Source: Bacillus sp. KH172YL63 (GTDB lineage Bacteria > Bacillota > Bacilli > Bacillales > Bacillaceae_B). From it: a stretch of DNA of 64,000 bases. Each line of letters opens with the position of its first letter. Position 1 is the first letter of the stretch. Made by a program: the position numbers and the translations under genes. The notes below the pieces were generated by a model. It saw only the letters and a list, made by a program, of their open reading frames with translations. It was not told the DNA's origin and did not search any database. The stretch lies in the NCBI RefSeq assembly GCF_011398925.1, contig NZ_AP022842.1, positions 856,001 to 920,000 of the forward strand, written 5' to 3'. Positions 23,648 through 34,106 of this stretch are shown here, piece after piece.

Positions 23648-24007
23648 GTGTACAAGGTAAGTGAGTTTTCAAAAATGACCGGACTCAGCAAGGAAACGCT
23701 CCGTTATTATGCAGACATCAAGCTGCTGGAGCCGGTCTATATCGATCCTGCCAATCACTACCGCTATTATGATAATGGATCCTATCTTGTCGGCAGGTTG
23801 CTGGTTTATTTGAGGCGGTTCAACTTCACCATCCAGGAAATGCTGGAAGTGGTGAATGATGAATCCTTTGAAAATTTAGAGGAATTGATCCGGGCGAAGC
23901 GGCGGGATCTGCAAGCTGAAATACAGCGAATACAAACCGTGATCGAAGAAATGGATGATTTCTTTGAGATGGGAATAGGAGAGGGAAAAGATGATCACAT
24001 GGCATGA
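23648..24007 (+). CDS. MerR-family regulator
   Basis: A 119-aa protein starting with GTG after TGAGGTGATCAG. The MerR winged helix is clear: YKVSEFSKMTGLSKETLRYY, LLEPVYIDPANHYRYYDNGS, then LLVYLRRFNFTIQEMLEVV and the coiled coil RAKRRDLQAEIQRIQTVIEE. The C-terminal part is short and without a recognisable ligand domain. It overlaps the SRPBCC gene by 17 bp and presumably controls it. Confidence 0.87.
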   Translation: MYKVSEFSKMTGLSKETLRYYADIKLLEPVYIDPANHYRYYDNGSYLVGRLLVYLRRFNFTIQEMLEVVNDESFENLEELIRAKRRDLQAEIQRIQTVIEEMDDFFEMGIGEGKDDHMA

Positions 24008-24446
24008 AGAACGCATCATTCCAGTCAACATCGAGAAAGTTTGGCATTTGTTTGAACTTGAGAACATTCAACGCATTATGCCGAATGTTGTGGAGAATAA
24101 GGTGCTGGAGCAAAAAGAGGGCGTGGTCGGCTCGACTTATCAACAGAAATACAAAGAAGGCAAGAGGATTGAAACGTATATCGTGGAAGATCTTGAGTAT
24201 GAAAATACGCCGGAGAAAAAGCATAACAAGATCGGTTTCACACTGGCCAAGGCCTTTGACATAAAAGCCGAGTTCACTCTCCATAAGATCGATGAACATC
24301 AAACGAGATTCATTTACAAAGGAGAAAACAAGGGACTGAACTTCCTCGGAAAAGTACTCCTCAAGCTCGGCGGCGAAAAAAACAACCACAAAGTCGTCAC
24401 TGAATTCATGGACCGTGTAGAGCAGGAAGCCTTGAAAGAAGCGTAG
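23991..24446 (+). CDS. SRPBCC-family (START-like) protein
   Basis: A 151-aa helix-grip protein: ERIIPVNIEKVWHLFELENI and IMPNVVENKVLEQKEGVVGS at the start, TYQQKYKEGKRIETYIVEDL in the sheet, and the long C-terminal helix HKVVTEFMDRVEQEALKEA. This fold binds hydrophobic ligands. It is coupled to a MerR-type regulator by a 17-bp overlap. The TAG stop is followed at once by a GGACGGACC repeat arm. Confidence 0.82.
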   Translation: MITWHEERIIPVNIEKVWHLFELENIQRIMPNVVENKVLEQKEGVVGSTYQQKYKEGKRIETYIVEDLEYENTPEKKHNKIGFTLAKAFDIKAEFTLHKIDEHQTRFIYKGENKGLNFLGKVLLKLGGEKNNHKVVTEFMDRVEQEALKEA

Positions 24447-24462
24447 GAGGGACGGACCTTGC
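24446..24462 (+). repeat. GGACGGACC half-element, left
   Basis: GGAGGGACGGACCTTGCC starts on the last base of the SRPBCC stop codon. No complementary arm is close; the nearest unpaired one is at 24901-24915. See the nested-element finding. Confidence 0.75.
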
Positions 24463-24744
24463 CTTCAGGGCTCATTAAAGTACGCTTCCACGAGAAAAGA
24501 ATGGGAATAAATTCAAAATTCCTGAATATTGTATAGAAAAGGAATTTTCGGTGCATGTGTACATGGTGGGGAAAGGTGCAGAGTATGGATATCAAAGAAA
24601 GCCCTTGAAGATCACTCATACAGGCTTCCCAGGGCCAGGTGAGGTAATAAAGAAAGGAAAGATTCTCCAAGGGCTTCCTGATATAAATAGTATTGGCCTA
24701 CATAAGTAATTATGTCTGGGAATATATACCTAACAATATTCAAA
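24463..24744. other. Intergenic DNA without a supported gene
   Basis: Contains an imperfect inverted repeat AAGCCCTTG (24599-24607) / CAAGGGCTT (24668-24676). A frame of about 70 codons without a ribosome site runs to TAA near 24709; it matches nothing I recognise. Confidence 0.4.
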
Positions 24745-24789
24745 AAGAGGGACGGACCTCCGAAAAGTTTCGGAAGGTCCGTCCCTCTT
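24745..24789. repeat. GGACGGACC hairpin repeat, copy 7
   Basis: AAGAGGGACGGACCTCCGAAA pairs with the complement ending at 24789 with one bulged base and a short loop. It lies between two unpaired half-elements at 24446 and 24901. Confidence 0.85.
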
Positions 24790-24900
24790 CACTATGGTTT
24801 GATTAGGCAAAAATCAGGGAATAGAAGAACAGTTTAAGGTTCTTTAACCTAATATTATTCCATCGGTGGGTCTCAGCAGGCATGTTTACTACATAAAAAC

Positions 24901-24915
24901 GGAGGTCCGTCCCTC
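24901..24915 (-). repeat. GGACGGACC half-element, right
   Basis: GGAGGTCCGTCCCTC without a close partner. It can pair over 13 bases with the half at 24446. Confidence 0.75.
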
Positions 24916-25194
24916 GAACGAAAGGCATGAAAACATGCAAATTTTTGTATGTAAAAAAATTTTTTTTAGTTATCATTTTGCATGAAAATTCATGTGGGAT
25001 GGGCTGGATTTTGTTTCGGTTGCCAAAATATTGTAAGCGATTTCTTTATTATTTTATCAAGCTTTTAAACATTCTGAATATTGAGTGAAACGAAGTATTT
25101 ACATAGGGGGACCCCACTCGTGTGTTCCATATATATTTTGAAAATATGCGGTTCTGCAGTTAACAAAATTTTTCGTTTTTTCTAAATTTCATGG
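24916..25194. other. Long AT-rich leader upstream of gltA
   Basis: No gene. CATGCAAA (24934-24941) and TTTGCATG (24977-24984) form an inverted repeat, and GCATGAAAA occurs twice nearby. It may hold GltC- or TnrA-type control sites, but I cannot match a full consensus. Confidence 0.4.
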
Positions 25195-25200
25195 TATACT
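25191..25200 (+). promoter_or_regulatory. Extended -10 promoter of gltA
   Basis: ATGGTATACT supplies an extended -10 (TGGTATACT); the -35 position (TTCGTT at 25172-25177) is poor, as expected for a promoter that needs an activator such as GltC in Bacillus. Confidence 0.55.
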
Positions 25201-25274
25201 AACGAAAATTAAGAAAATTTAATTAATCGGTTAATTATTCAAAAAATATACACGTCAGTAGAGGAGGACAATGG

Positions 25275-28200
25275 ATGAAAACGAATCTTCCTGTCGCGCA
25301 GGGGATGTATGATCCTGCACAAGAACATGAAGCATGCGGTATTGGCATGATCGCCAATATCGACGGGACGAAGAGCCATAATATCGTCCAGAACGCCATT
25401 AATATTCTATGTAACTTAGAGCACCGCGGAGGACAATCCGCTGATACAAGTACCGGTGACGGTGCCGGTATCCTTACACAAATCCCTCATCATTTCTTCA
25501 AAAAACAATGTGAGAAAGAAGACATTATCCTTCCACGTAAAGGTGAATACGGAATCGGGATGGTATTTTTACCCGAGAATTATGAGAAGCGCTTGAAGAG
25601 TAAGGAAATCTTCGAACGCATCATCGCAGAAGAAGGTCAGAAGACGCTTGGCTGGAGACCTGTACCGCTGAATGATTCCTTTGTCGGGAAAGTCGCTTCA
25701 AAATCTAAGCCTTTCATTCGCCAGGTTTTCATCGGGGCATCTGAAGATATGGAAAACCGGATGGATTTCGAACGTAAACTTTATGTGATCCGGAAGCGGA
25801 TTGAAAAGGAAGTTGGGACTGTCGAAGGGCAGGAGGATGTTTATCTTTGCAGCCTTTCGTCTACGACCATCGTGTACAAAGGGATGCTCATCCCGGAACA
25901 GCTCGATTCTTTTTATATCGACCTCAATCACCCAGAGTTTCGTTCCGCATTGGCGCTTGTGCATTCCCGCTTTAGTACAAACACTTTCCCAAGCTGGCAG
26001 CGGTCCCATCCAAACCGATATACGATCCACAATGGAGAATTCAATACGCTGCGGGGGAATGTAAACTGGATGCGTGCAAGGGAAAAACTGTGCCATTCAA
26101 GTGCGTTCAAAGAAGAAGATCTGGAAAAGATCCTTCCTGTCATCGATGAAACCGGAAGTGATTCATCCATGTTCGATAACTGTTTTGAATTCCTGCATTT
26201 ATCAGGAAGATCCCTTGCTCATACAGCGATGATGATGGTTCCCGAACCTTGGGAGAATGATGACACGATCCATCCGAAGAAAAGGGATTTCTATGAATAC
26301 CACAGCTGCTTGATGGAGCCTTGGGACGGACCGGCAGCCCTTGTCTTTACGGACGGAAACCAGATCGGTGCCTGCCTCGACCGGAATGGACTGCGTCCTG
26401 CCCGTTATTACGTCACGAAGGGCGGCATGATTGTCCTCGGTTCTGAAGTGGGGGCCCTGGATATTTTCGCCGATGATATTGTGTACAAAGACCGCCTGCA
26501 GCCAGGAAAGATGCTGCTCGTAGATTTGGAAAAGGGACGAATCATCCCGGATGAAGAAATCAAGCTTCGGGTCGCTTCAGAGCAGCCGTACAGACACTGG
26601 CTTGATAATAATAAATTTAAGCTTGAAGACCTGCCTGAGTCACTTCACGAACCGGTACACTATGATGCCGAAGAAGTGCTCCAGCAGCAACAGGCATTCG
26701 GCTACACAACGGAAGAGCTGAACAAAATCATCAAACCGATGGTGACGGACGGGAAAGATCCTGTCGGTTCCATGGGATATGATTCACCTCTAGCCGTTCT
26801 GTCCAAGAAGCCGCAGCTTCTTTATAACTACTTCAAACAATTGTTTGCCCAAGTGACCAACCCGCCGATCGATGCAATCCGTGAGCAGATCATCACGTCG
26901 GTCGGAACCACGATCGGGGCAGAGGGGAACCTGGTTCATCCAGGTCCGGAAAGCTGCAGGCATATTCATCTCGATACACCGATTATCACCGGTGAAGAGC
27001 TTGAAAAGCTGCGCCATCAAAACGAAAAAGGCTTTAAAGCGGAGACGCTGTCGATTTTATTTGATGTCACGGATGAAGAGAATCAGCTGGATGATACACT
27101 CAATGCCCTTTTTGAAAAAGCAGACGAAGCCGTCAGCGACGGCGCGACGCTCTTGATTTTATCTGACAGGGGCGTGACGAAGGAGAGAGCTGCAATTCCT
27201 GCCCTTCTTGCCGTATCCGGTCTGCATCATCATTTGATCCGCAAGGGGACACGTACGACGGTCAGCATCCTGCTGGAATCAGGTGAACCGAGGGAGGTCC
27301 ACCATTTCGCCTCCCTGCTCGGCTACGGTGCTGAAGCCATCAGTCCATATCTCGCATTTGAAACACTGCGTGATCTCATTGAAAAAGGTGAGCTCCAAGG
27401 TGTCACCTATGAAGAAGCGGTGAATGCATTTGTGAAATCCGGGACAGACGGGGTCATCAAGGTTCTCTCGAAAATGGGGATTTCCACGATCCAGAGTTAC
27501 CGTGGTGCGCAAATTTTCGAAGCAGTCGGAATCCATAAAGACGTCATTGATAAATATTTCACCCGTACCGCATCAAGGCTCGGCGGCATCGGGATGGACA
27601 TCATCGAGAAAGAAGTGCTCATGCGTCACCGTAAAGCGTTCAATGAGCGTAAAGACCATCAGCAGACGCTGGAATCGGGTGACGAATTCCAATATCGCAA
27701 AAACGGTGAAGATCATGCGTACAATCCAAGCACGATCCATACCCTTCAGCATGCATGCCGGACGAATAATTATGAATTATTCAAGAAGTATTCCAGCATG
27801 CTGACAGATGAAAAGCAGAATCTCCAATCTTTACGCGGTCTGCTTTCTTTTAAAGAAACGAAGCCGATACCAATTGAAGAGGTAGAGTCTGTGGAAGAGA
27901 TCTGCCGCAGATTCAAGACAGGCGCCATGTCGTTCGGATCCATCAGTCAGGAAGCCCACGAGGCGTTGGCGATTGCCATGAATAAAATCGGCGGACGCAG
28001 TAACTCCGGGGAAGGCGGGGAGCACCCGAGCCGATTCACACCTGATGAGAACGGAGATTCACGACGCAGTTCCATCAAGCAGGTCGCATCAGGCCGTTTC
28101 GGTGTTACAAGCCATTACCTGGTGAACGCCGATGAAATACAAATCAAAGTGGCACAAGGGGCGAAGCCTGGTGAAGGGGGACATCTCCCTGGTAAAAAGG

Positions 28201-29873
28201 TGTATCCATGGGTGGCAGAAGTCCGTGGCTCGACGCCTGGTGTGGAATTGATTTCACCTCCTCCACATCATGATATCTACTCGATCGAAGACCTTGCTGA
28301 GCTAATCTATAATTTGAAAAACGCCAATCCACAGGCACGCATCAGTGTAAAACTCGTTTCAGCTGTCGGAGTCGGCACGATCGCTGCCGGTGTGGCAAAA
28401 GGCCGCGCCGATGTGGTACTGATCAGCGGTTATGATGGCGGGACAGGTGCTGCACCGCGGACCAGCCTGAAGCATACGGGTCTTCCATGGGAAATCGGCC
28501 TTGCCGAAGCCCATCAGACGCTGTTGCTGAACCGCCTACGTGACCGGATCGTCGTGGAGACAGACGGCAAGATGATGACCGGACGGGATGTTGTCGTAGC
28601 TTCGCTTCTCGGAGCCGAAGAATATGGATTCTCGACGGCACCGCTCGTTGTACTTGGATGTGTCATGATGCGCGTCTGCCATATGAATACATGCCCGGTT
28701 GGGATTGCGACGCAAGATCCAGAGCTCCGTAAGAAATACACAGGTGATCCTGAACACGTTGCGAACTTCATGCGCTTTGTCGCCCAGGAAACAAGGGAGC
28801 TGATGGCTCAACTCGGTTTCCGCACAATCAATGAAATGATCGGAAGGACCGATATCCTTGAGGCGAACGAAGCGATCGATCATTGGAAAGGGAAGGGGAT
28901 CGACTTATCGGCCCTCCTCTATCAGCCGGATGTACCGGAGAAAGTAAGCCGTTACGCAACCCGGAAACAAAATCATGAGCTGGAGAAGACGCTTGATTAT
29001 CAAGAGCTCATCCCGCGCTGCCGTCAGGCGATCGAAACCGGTGAACCGGTTGAGTGGACGACGGCAATCCGGAACATTCACCGGGTGACGGGCACGATGC
29101 TCGGCAGCGAAATCACTAAGCGCTACGGCGCAGAAGGACTGCCGGAAGATACGATCCGGTTGACATTTAAGGGATCTGCCGGCCAGAGCTTTGGTGCTTA
29201 CATCCCGAAAGGACTCACCCTTCGCCTTGTCGGGGATTCGAATGATTTCGTCGGAAAAGGATTGTCAGGCGGAAAGATCATCGTCCATCCGGATCCGACG
29301 GCCACATTCATTCCTGAAAGGAATACCATCATCGGAAACGTATCCTTCTACGGTGCTTCCGGTGGGGAAGCGTACATTTACGGTGTAGCCGGGGAACGTT
29401 TCTGTGTCCGTAACAGCGGTGCACAGGTAGTGGTGGAAAGCGTCGGGGATCACGGCTGTGAATATATGACCGGAGGAAAAGTCGTAGTCCTTGGACTGAC
29501 AGGCCGGAATTTTGCCGCAGGTATGTCTGGCGGGGTGGCCTATGTCCTTGATGAAGATGAAAACTTCCGTTCAAGATGCAACCATGAACTTGTCCTCGTC
29601 CAGCCGTTGTTCGATCCGGAAGAAATGAAGGAAGTTTACGGTATGATCGAGCAATACGTTCATTACACAAACAGTACGAATGGTAAAAAAATCTTAGCGA
29701 ACTGGGATTCATACGTGTCCAGATTTGTCCGTGTGATTCCGAAATCGTACCTCAAGATGAGAGAACGGATCAGTGAGCTTGAAAATAGCGGATTGGAAAA
29801 ATTCGATGCAGAAATGGCAGCATTCGAAGAAGGTACGAAAGAAGAGAAAAAAATATTAGAAACAGCGAAATAA
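25275..29873 (+). CDS. gltA: Glutamate synthase large subunit
   Basis: A 1532-aa protein, close to the 1520 aa of B. subtilis GltA. ATG at 25275 is 7 nt after GAGGAGG; ATG at 25271 is out of frame. The class II amidotransferase follows a short propeptide, with Cys21 in [10 protein letters not shown] as the expected N-terminal nucleophile. The central and FMN domains carry [15 protein letters not shown] and [16 protein letters not shown]. The 3Fe-4S cysteines are in [20 protein letters not shown]. The C-terminal GXGXG beta-helix follows ([15 protein letters not shown]). It makes two glutamates from glutamine and 2-oxoglutarate with GltB. No gltC lies beside it. Confidence 0.96.
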   Translation: MKTNLPVAQGMYDPAQEHEACGIGMIANIDGTKSHNIVQNAINILCNLEHRGGQSADTSTGDGAGILTQIPHHFFKKQCEKEDIILPRKGEYGIGMVFLPENYEKRLKSKEIFERIIAEEGQKTLGWRPVPLNDSFVGKVASKSKPFIRQVFIGASEDMENRMDFERKLYVIRKRIEKEVGTVEGQEDVYLCSLSSTTIVYKGMLIPEQLDSFYIDLNHPEFRSALALVHSRFSTNTFPSWQRSHPNRYTIHNGEFNTLRGNVNWMRAREKLCHSSAFKEEDLEKILPVIDETGSDSSMFDNCFEFLHLSGRSLAHTAMMMVPEPWENDDTIHPKKRDFYEYHSCLMEPWDGPAALVFTDGNQIGACLDRNGLRPARYYVTKGGMIVLGSEVGALDIFADDIVYKDRLQPGKMLLVDLEKGRIIPDEEIKLRVASEQPYRHWLDNNKFKLEDLPESLHEPVHYDAEEVLQQQQAFGYTTEELNKIIKPMVTDGKDPVGSMGYDSPLAVLSKKPQLLYNYFKQLFAQVTNPPIDAIREQIITSVGTTIGAEGNLVHPGPESCRHIHLDTPIITGEELEKLRHQNEKGFKAETLSILFDVTDEENQLDDTLNALFEKADEAVSDGATLLILSDRGVTKERAAIPALLAVSGLHHHLIRKGTRTTVSILLESGEPREVHHFASLLGYGAEAISPYLAFETLRDLIEKGELQGVTYEEAVNAFVKSGTDGVIKVLSKMGISTIQSYRGAQIFEAVGIHKDVIDKYFTRTASRLGGIGMDIIEKEVLMRHRKAFNERKDHQQTLESGDEFQYRKNGEDHAYNPSTIHTLQHACRTNNYELFKKYSSMLTDEKQNLQSLRGLLSFKETKPIPIEEVESVEEICRRFKTGAMSFGSISQEAHEALAIAMNKIGGRSNSGEGGEHPSRFTPDENGDSRRSSIKQVASGRFGVTSHYLVNADEIQIKVAQGAKPGEGGHLPGKKVYPWVAEVRGSTPGVELISPPPHHDIYSIEDLAELIYNLKNANPQARISVKLVSAVGVGTIAAGVAKGRADVVLISGYDGGTGAAPRTSLKHTGLPWEIGLAEAHQTLLLNRLRDRIVVETDGKMMTGRDVVVASLLGAEEYGFSTAPLVVLGCVMMRVCHMNTCPVGIATQDPELRKKYTGDPEHVANFMRFVAQETRELMAQLGFRTINEMIGRTDILEANEAIDHWKGKGIDLSALLYQPDVPEKVSRYATRKQNHELEKTLDYQELIPRCRQAIETGEPVEWTTAIRNIHRVTGTMLGSEITKRYGAEGLPEDTIRLTFKGSAGQSFGAYIPKGLTLRLVGDSNDFVGKGLSGGKIIVHPDPTATFIPERNTIIGNVSFYGASGGEAYIYGVAGERFCVRNSGAQVVVESVGDHGCEYMTGGKVVVLGLTGRNFAAGMSGGVAYVLDEDENFRSRCNHELVLVQPLFDPEEMKEVYGMIEQYVHYTNSTNGKKILANWDSYVSRFVRVIPKSYLKMRERISELENSGLEKFDAEMAAFEEGTKEEKKILETAK

Positions 29874-29891
29874 AAAGGGGAGGGGGATACG

Positions 29892-31379
29892 ATGGGAAAA
29901 GCAACTGGATTCATGGAATACAGTAGACAAACGATGGCTGAAAGGCCACCGGCAGAACGGACGAAAGATTGGAAGGATTACACATCTCCTCTTTCAGAAG
30001 CGGAAGTCAAAAAACAGGGGGCACGCTGCATGGACTGCGGCGTTCCCACTTGTCAGTCGGGAATGGAAATCAACGGCGTGACGACCGGTTGTCCCGTTTA
30101 TCACTTAATACCGGAATGGAACGACCTCGTCTATCAAGGACAATGGAAGGAAGCGCTCAAGCGGGAGCATCAGATGAATAACTTCCCGGAGTTCACAGGT
30201 TTTGCCTGTCCGGCACCATGCGAGGGAGCATGTGTGCTCGGTATCAATGAACCCCCGGTGGCAATCAGGACCGTGGAGCGTTCGATCATTGAAAAGGGGT
30301 TTGCAGAAGGCTGGGTCGTCCCGGAGCCTCCTGAACACCGCACCGGCAAACGGGTCGCTGTCGTTGGATCCGGTCCTGCCGGATTGGCATCTGCCGCTCA
30401 ATTGAACAAAGCCGGTCATCTGGTGACCGTATTTGAAAAAAATGACCGGGTAGGCGGACTGTTGACGTACGGAATACCGGAAATGAAGCTTCCATACTCT
30501 GTCGTCAAGCGCCGCGTCGATATTTTGGAAGAAGAGGGAATTGAATTTGTCACGAATACGGAAGTCGGCAAGGACTACACGGTGGAAAATCTCCGTGAGA
30601 ACTTCGATGCTGTCATCCTTTGCGGGGGAGCAGCCGTCCACCGTGACATCCAAGTAGATGGAAGGGATTTGAAGGGCGTCCATTATGCAATGGAATTCCT
30701 TCATGCCAATACGAAAAGCTTATTGGATTCCAATTTGCAGGATGGAAACTACATCTCTGCAGAAGGGAAAAATGTCATCGTCATCGGCGGTGGTGATACA
30801 GGTACAGACTGTCTGGCCACATCCATCAGACATAATTGCAAAAGTCTGACCCAGTTCGATATTTATGATAAAAAGGGAAGCATCCGTGATGAAGTGGGCA
30901 ATCCCTGGCCACAATACCCGGTCATCCACCGGGTGGAGTACGGTCAGAAAGAAGCAGCCGAAGTCCTCGGTGAAGATCCCCGTGCATACGCTGTGCAGAC
31001 AAAGAAATTTGTCGGGGATGAATATGGCTACATCAAGGAAGTACACACGGTGAATGTGAAGCTTCGATATGATGAAGAAGGAAACAAGATCCGTGAAGAA
31101 ATCCCTGGCACAGAACAGGTGTGGCCGGCGGACCTGGTGCTGCTTGCAATCGGGTTCAGCGGTCCGGAACAAGACCTGATCAAAGGGCTGGAAGTCGAAA
31201 CAAACAGCAATTCCACCGTCAAAGCCGAGTACGGTGACTACAAGACGAGCGTAGAAGGTGTCTTCGCTGCAGGAGACATGCGCCGCGGCCAGAGCCTCAT
31301 CGTCTGGGCCATCAACGAAGGACGTGAAGCAGCCCGCGAATGCGACCGCTACCTCATGGGCACAACCGAACTACCTTAA
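29892..31379 (+). CDS. gltB: Glutamate synthase small subunit
   Basis: A 495-aa iron-sulfur flavoprotein. Cysteine motifs for 4Fe-4S clusters are [12 protein letters not shown] with GCPV and [14 protein letters not shown] in the first 110 residues. The FAD site is [20 protein letters not shown] with [20 protein letters not shown], and the NADPH site is [13 protein letters not shown]. The C-terminal [19 protein letters not shown] is the second FAD contact. It passes electrons from NADPH to GltA. It begins 18 bp after gltA with GGGGAGGGGG and ends in a terminator. Confidence 0.96.
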   Translation: MGKATGFMEYSRQTMAERPPAERTKDWKDYTSPLSEAEVKKQGARCMDCGVPTCQSGMEINGVTTGCPVYHLIPEWNDLVYQGQWKEALKREHQMNNFPEFTGFACPAPCEGACVLGINEPPVAIRTVERSIIEKGFAEGWVVPEPPEHRTGKRVAVVGSGPAGLASAAQLNKAGHLVTVFEKNDRVGGLLTYGIPEMKLPYSVVKRRVDILEEEGIEFVTNTEVGKDYTVENLRENFDAVILCGGAAVHRDIQVDGRDLKGVHYAMEFLHANTKSLLDSNLQDGNYISAEGKNVIVIGGGDTGTDCLATSIRHNCKSLTQFDIYDKKGSIRDEVGNPWPQYPVIHRVEYGQKEAAEVLGEDPRAYAVQTKKFVGDEYGYIKEVHTVNVKLRYDEEGNKIREEIPGTEQVWPADLVLLAIGFSGPEQDLIKGLEVETNSNSTVKAEYGDYKTSVEGVFAAGDMRRGQSLIVWAINEGREAARECDRYLMGTTELP

Positions 31380-31394
31380 CCAAAAAACCAACCA

Positions 31395-31430
31395 ACCTCC
31401 GCCAGGTCTGTACAAATGGCGGAGTTTTTG
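31395..31430 (+). terminator. Terminator of gltAB
   Basis: Stem CTCCGCCA/TGGCGGAG with a 12-nt loop and TTTTT. Confidence 0.82.
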
Positions 31431-31437
31431 TATGGAA

Positions 31438-31532
31438 GAAGAGGGACGGACCTCCCCTGCATCGTACAGGGATGCCGTCAAATCAAGGTTTCTGCCTCGA
31501 AGAATGGCGTATATGGAGGTCCGTCCCTCTTC
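31438..31532. repeat. GGACGGACC hairpin repeat, copy 8 (long loop)
   Basis: Perfect 18-bp arms GAAGAGGGACGGACCTCC (31438-31455) and GGAGGTCCGTCCCTCTTC (31515-31532) around a 59-nt loop. It starts 8 bp after the gltB terminator. Confidence 0.86.
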
Positions 31533-31674
31533 ATCAGCCCCGCTGGGGAAAATGTACTTAACCGTACGCTTCTAAACCCTTCCCACCCGGAATATTTTAG
31601 TTGGGAGGGGTGTTGTCCGCATTTTTAGACAAAGTAGTGAGATAGGAACATAGACTGATAGGGGGAAAAACAAA

Positions 31675-33120
31675 ATGATGAATTATTTACAGCGTATTGG
31701 TCGATCATTGATGCTTCCGGTTGCCGTCTTGCCGGCAGCGGCGATCCTGATGGGGGTCGGGTATTGGATCGATCCGAGTGGCTGGGGGGCTGACAGTCCG
31801 CTTGCCGCATTCCTGATCAAGGCAGGGGCGTCGATCATTGATAATATGGCGATCCTGTTCGCAGTCGGTGTCGCACTCGGGATGGCAAAAGCAAAGGACG
31901 GTTCCGCAGCGCTGAGTGGTCTTGTTGCGTTCCTGGTAATCAAGACGCTGCTGTCGACTGATTCGGTCGCACTGCTGCAAGGAGTGGATGCAGCGACGGT
32001 GAATCCGGCCTTTGACAAAATCGGGAATCAGTTTGTCGGGATCCTCTCAGGGCTTGTGGCAGCTGCCATGTATAATCGCTTCAGTGCTGTGAAGCTGCCC
32101 GATGCCCTGGCGTTCTTCAGTGGCAAGCGCCTCGTCCCGATCATGTCTGCCGTGGCGATGATGGCCGTTTCCGGCGTAATGCTGTTCGTGTGGCCGGTCA
32201 TTTATACTGCGCTTGTGTCATTCGGTGAGCAGATCAGTTCTCTGAGCTTTACGGGTGCCGGTCTTTATGGATTCTTTAATCGACTGCTGATTCCGACAGG
32301 ATTGCATCATGCCCTGAATTCTGTATTCTGGTTCGACGTCGCCGGTATCAATGACATCGGGAACTTCTGGTCCGGGAATGGCGAAAAAGGTGTAACGGGG
32401 ATGTATCAGGCTGGCTTCTTCCCGGTGATGATGTTCGGTCTCCCGGCAGCGGGGCTCGCGATTTACCATGCAGCCAAGCCTCATAAGAAGAAACAAGTGG
32501 CTTCACTCATGCTGGCAGCAGGTTTTGCCTCGTTCTTTACAGGGGTGACAGAGCCGCTTGAGTTTGCGTTCATGTTTGTGGCACCGGCCCTTTATGTTGC
32601 CCATGCCGTGTTGACAGGGCTGTCACTGGCCATCGCATCCTTTTTCCACTGGACAGCAGGCTTCGGTTTCAGCGCAGGCTTCGTCGATTTCTTCCTGAGT
32701 TCAAGGCTTCCGTTAGCCAACATGCCGTATATGCTCCTTCTTCAAGGTGTCGTATTTGCCCTGCTTTATTATTTCTTATTCCGTTTCATGATCGCTAAAT
32801 TCAATCTGATGACGCCTGGACGTGAAGAGGAGGGCGAACTAGCATCAGAAGAGGTTGCCGCCCTTTCTTCCGATGAAAAAATGGCTGCCATGGCAGCTGA
32901 CATTTACGGAGGGCTCGGCGGGGATGAAAATGTCACGAGTATTGATAACTGCATTACACGATTGAGGGTGGAAGTGAAGGATATGGACGCTGTGGATCAG
33001 GAACGGATCAAGGCGACGGGCGTTCCGGGGATTCATATTGTAGGAGACAACAGCATCCAGGTGATCGTAGGGACGTCTGTCCAGTTCGTGGCCGATGAGA
33101 TTGAGAGACTCCGACACTAG
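31675..33120 (+). CDS. nagP: PTS N-acetylglucosamine-type EIICB
   Basis: A 481-aa sugar transporter of the glucose/GlcNAc PTS family. The EIIC part (about 1-390) opens with YLQRIGRSLMLPVAVLPAAA and has about ten helices, with GLHHALNSVFWFDV and FFTGVTEPLEFAFMF as landmark loops. The EIIB domain (about 400-481) carries the phosphorylated Cys in NCITRLRVEVKD. No EIIA domain is fused. HALNSVFWFDV and the short EIIB favour N-acetylglucosamine over glucose. Preceded by GGGGG-rich ribosome site; monocistronic with a terminator. No nagA or nagB adjoins. Confidence 0.9.
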   Translation: MMNYLQRIGRSLMLPVAVLPAAAILMGVGYWIDPSGWGADSPLAAFLIKAGASIIDNMAILFAVGVALGMAKAKDGSAALSGLVAFLVIKTLLSTDSVALLQGVDAATVNPAFDKIGNQFVGILSGLVAAAMYNRFSAVKLPDALAFFSGKRLVPIMSAVAMMAVSGVMLFVWPVIYTALVSFGEQISSLSFTGAGLYGFFNRLLIPTGLHHALNSVFWFDVAGINDIGNFWSGNGEKGVTGMYQAGFFPVMMFGLPAAGLAIYHAAKPHKKKQVASLMLAAGFASFFTGVTEPLEFAFMFVAPALYVAHAVLTGLSLAIASFFHWTAGFGFSAGFVDFFLSSRLPLANMPYMLLLQGVVFALLYYFLFRFMIAKFNLMTPGREEEGELASEEVAALSSDEKMAAMAADIYGGLGGDENVTSIDNCITRLRVEVKDMDAVDQERIKATGVPGIHIVGDNSIQVIVGTSVQFVADEIERLRH

Positions 33121-33177
33121 TATTCATACTTTGAAGAAGATGATGCGCAATGTCAGTTGAACATATCAGCCCCTCCC

Positions 33178-33212
33178 ACCCCGGACCCTCTTGCAGGATC
33201 CGGGGTTTCTTT
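33178..33212 (+). terminator. Terminator after nagP
   Basis: 12-bp stem ACCCCGGACCCT/AGGATCCGGGGT with one mismatch, then TTTCTTTCTC. Confidence 0.75.
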
Positions 33213-33287
33213 CTCTTAAACTGCAAAAATCCCTGCGATGGTCTATACTTTACTTAATAGAAATTATTCCGGAAAGGTTTTATCACT

Positions 33288-33995
33288 ATGAAGCTAAAAG
33301 AATCGGATCTTTACCAACCGATCCAGAAACATTTTCATAAACAGGGTTATCAGGTGAACGGCGAAGTAAATGACTGTGATGTAACGGCCGTGAAGGAAGA
33401 TGAGCTGATCATTGTGGAGCTGAAGCTTTCGTTGAATGTGGAACTCCTGATTCAGGCGGCAAAGCGTCAGCGTCTGACGGATCTTGTGTATATCGCCATC
33501 CCGAAACCGAAGCGTAAGGGGGCGAAACGCTGGACAGACGTTTGTCATTTAGTCAGGAGGCTCGAGCTCGGCTTGATCACCGTTTCCTTTACTACGAAAA
33601 CACCAAAGCTTGATTTTGTCATCCACCCCCAACCCTTTGACCGAAAGAAAACCATGAACAACAGTAAGCGGAAGCGGGCGTCCCTCATCAAAGAGATCGA
33701 AGGGCGGAGTGCAGATTACAATGTGGGCGGAAGCAATAAGACGAAGATTATGACGGCCTATAAGGAAAATTGCATCCAGATCGCCTGTTACCTGGATCAG
33801 CACGGACCGATGTCCCCAAAGAACCTGGTCAAGATCGGTACAGGTAAAAAAACCCCTTCGATCCTTCAGAAAAACTACTATCGCTGGTTCGAGCGGGTGA
33901 AAAGGGGCGTATATGAGGTGAACGACCTCGGTAAGAAGGAACTCGAGAAGTACCCGGAACTTGTCAGCCATTATCTGAAGAAATTAGAAGAATAA
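33288..33995 (+). CDS. DUF2161-family PD-(D/E)XK phosphodiesterase-like protein
   Basis: A 235-aa protein. Residues 1-110 form a nuclease-like core: ESDLYQPIQKHFHKQGYQVN, then CDVTAVKEDELIIVELKLSL with the D...E-x-K catalytic set. The C-terminal part has a winged-helix look (IQIACYLDQHGPMSPKNLVK, GTGKKTPSILQKNYYRWFER). This arrangement matches DUF2161 proteins of Bacillus. DNA is the likely substrate, but no role is known. Monocistronic with a strong terminator; no restriction or phage gene adjoins. Confidence 0.78.
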   Translation: MKLKESDLYQPIQKHFHKQGYQVNGEVNDCDVTAVKEDELIIVELKLSLNVELLIQAAKRQRLTDLVYIAIPKPKRKGAKRWTDVCHLVRRLELGLITVSFTTKTPKLDFVIHPQPFDRKKTMNNSKRKRASLIKEIEGRSADYNVGGSNKTKIMTAYKENCIQIACYLDQHGPMSPKNLVKIGTGKKTPSILQKNYYRWFERVKRGVYEVNDLGKKELEKYPELVSHYLKKLEE

Positions 33996-33999
33996 TAGA

Positions 34000-34038
34000 A
34001 AGAGCCTGCCTTCGGTTTGAAGGCAGGCTCTTCTTTAC
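34000..34038 (+). terminator. Terminator after the DUF2161 gene
   Basis: Perfect 14-bp stem AAGAGCCTGCCTTC/GAAGGCAGGCTCTT plus TCTTTACTT. Confidence 0.85.
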
Positions 34039-34106
34039 TTCCACTACTAGCCGATCCTTTCTTCACATATATATGACAGCAGGGAAGGTGATGGGAGGCT
34101 CGATGA

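Noticed and set aside
24480-24711. An open frame of about 70 codons (contains ITHTGFPGPGEVIKKGK) between the SRPBCC gene and the repeat hairpin
   Set aside because: No ribosome site or clear start, no recognised family, and it crosses an inverted repeat; composition alone is not enough to call a gene.
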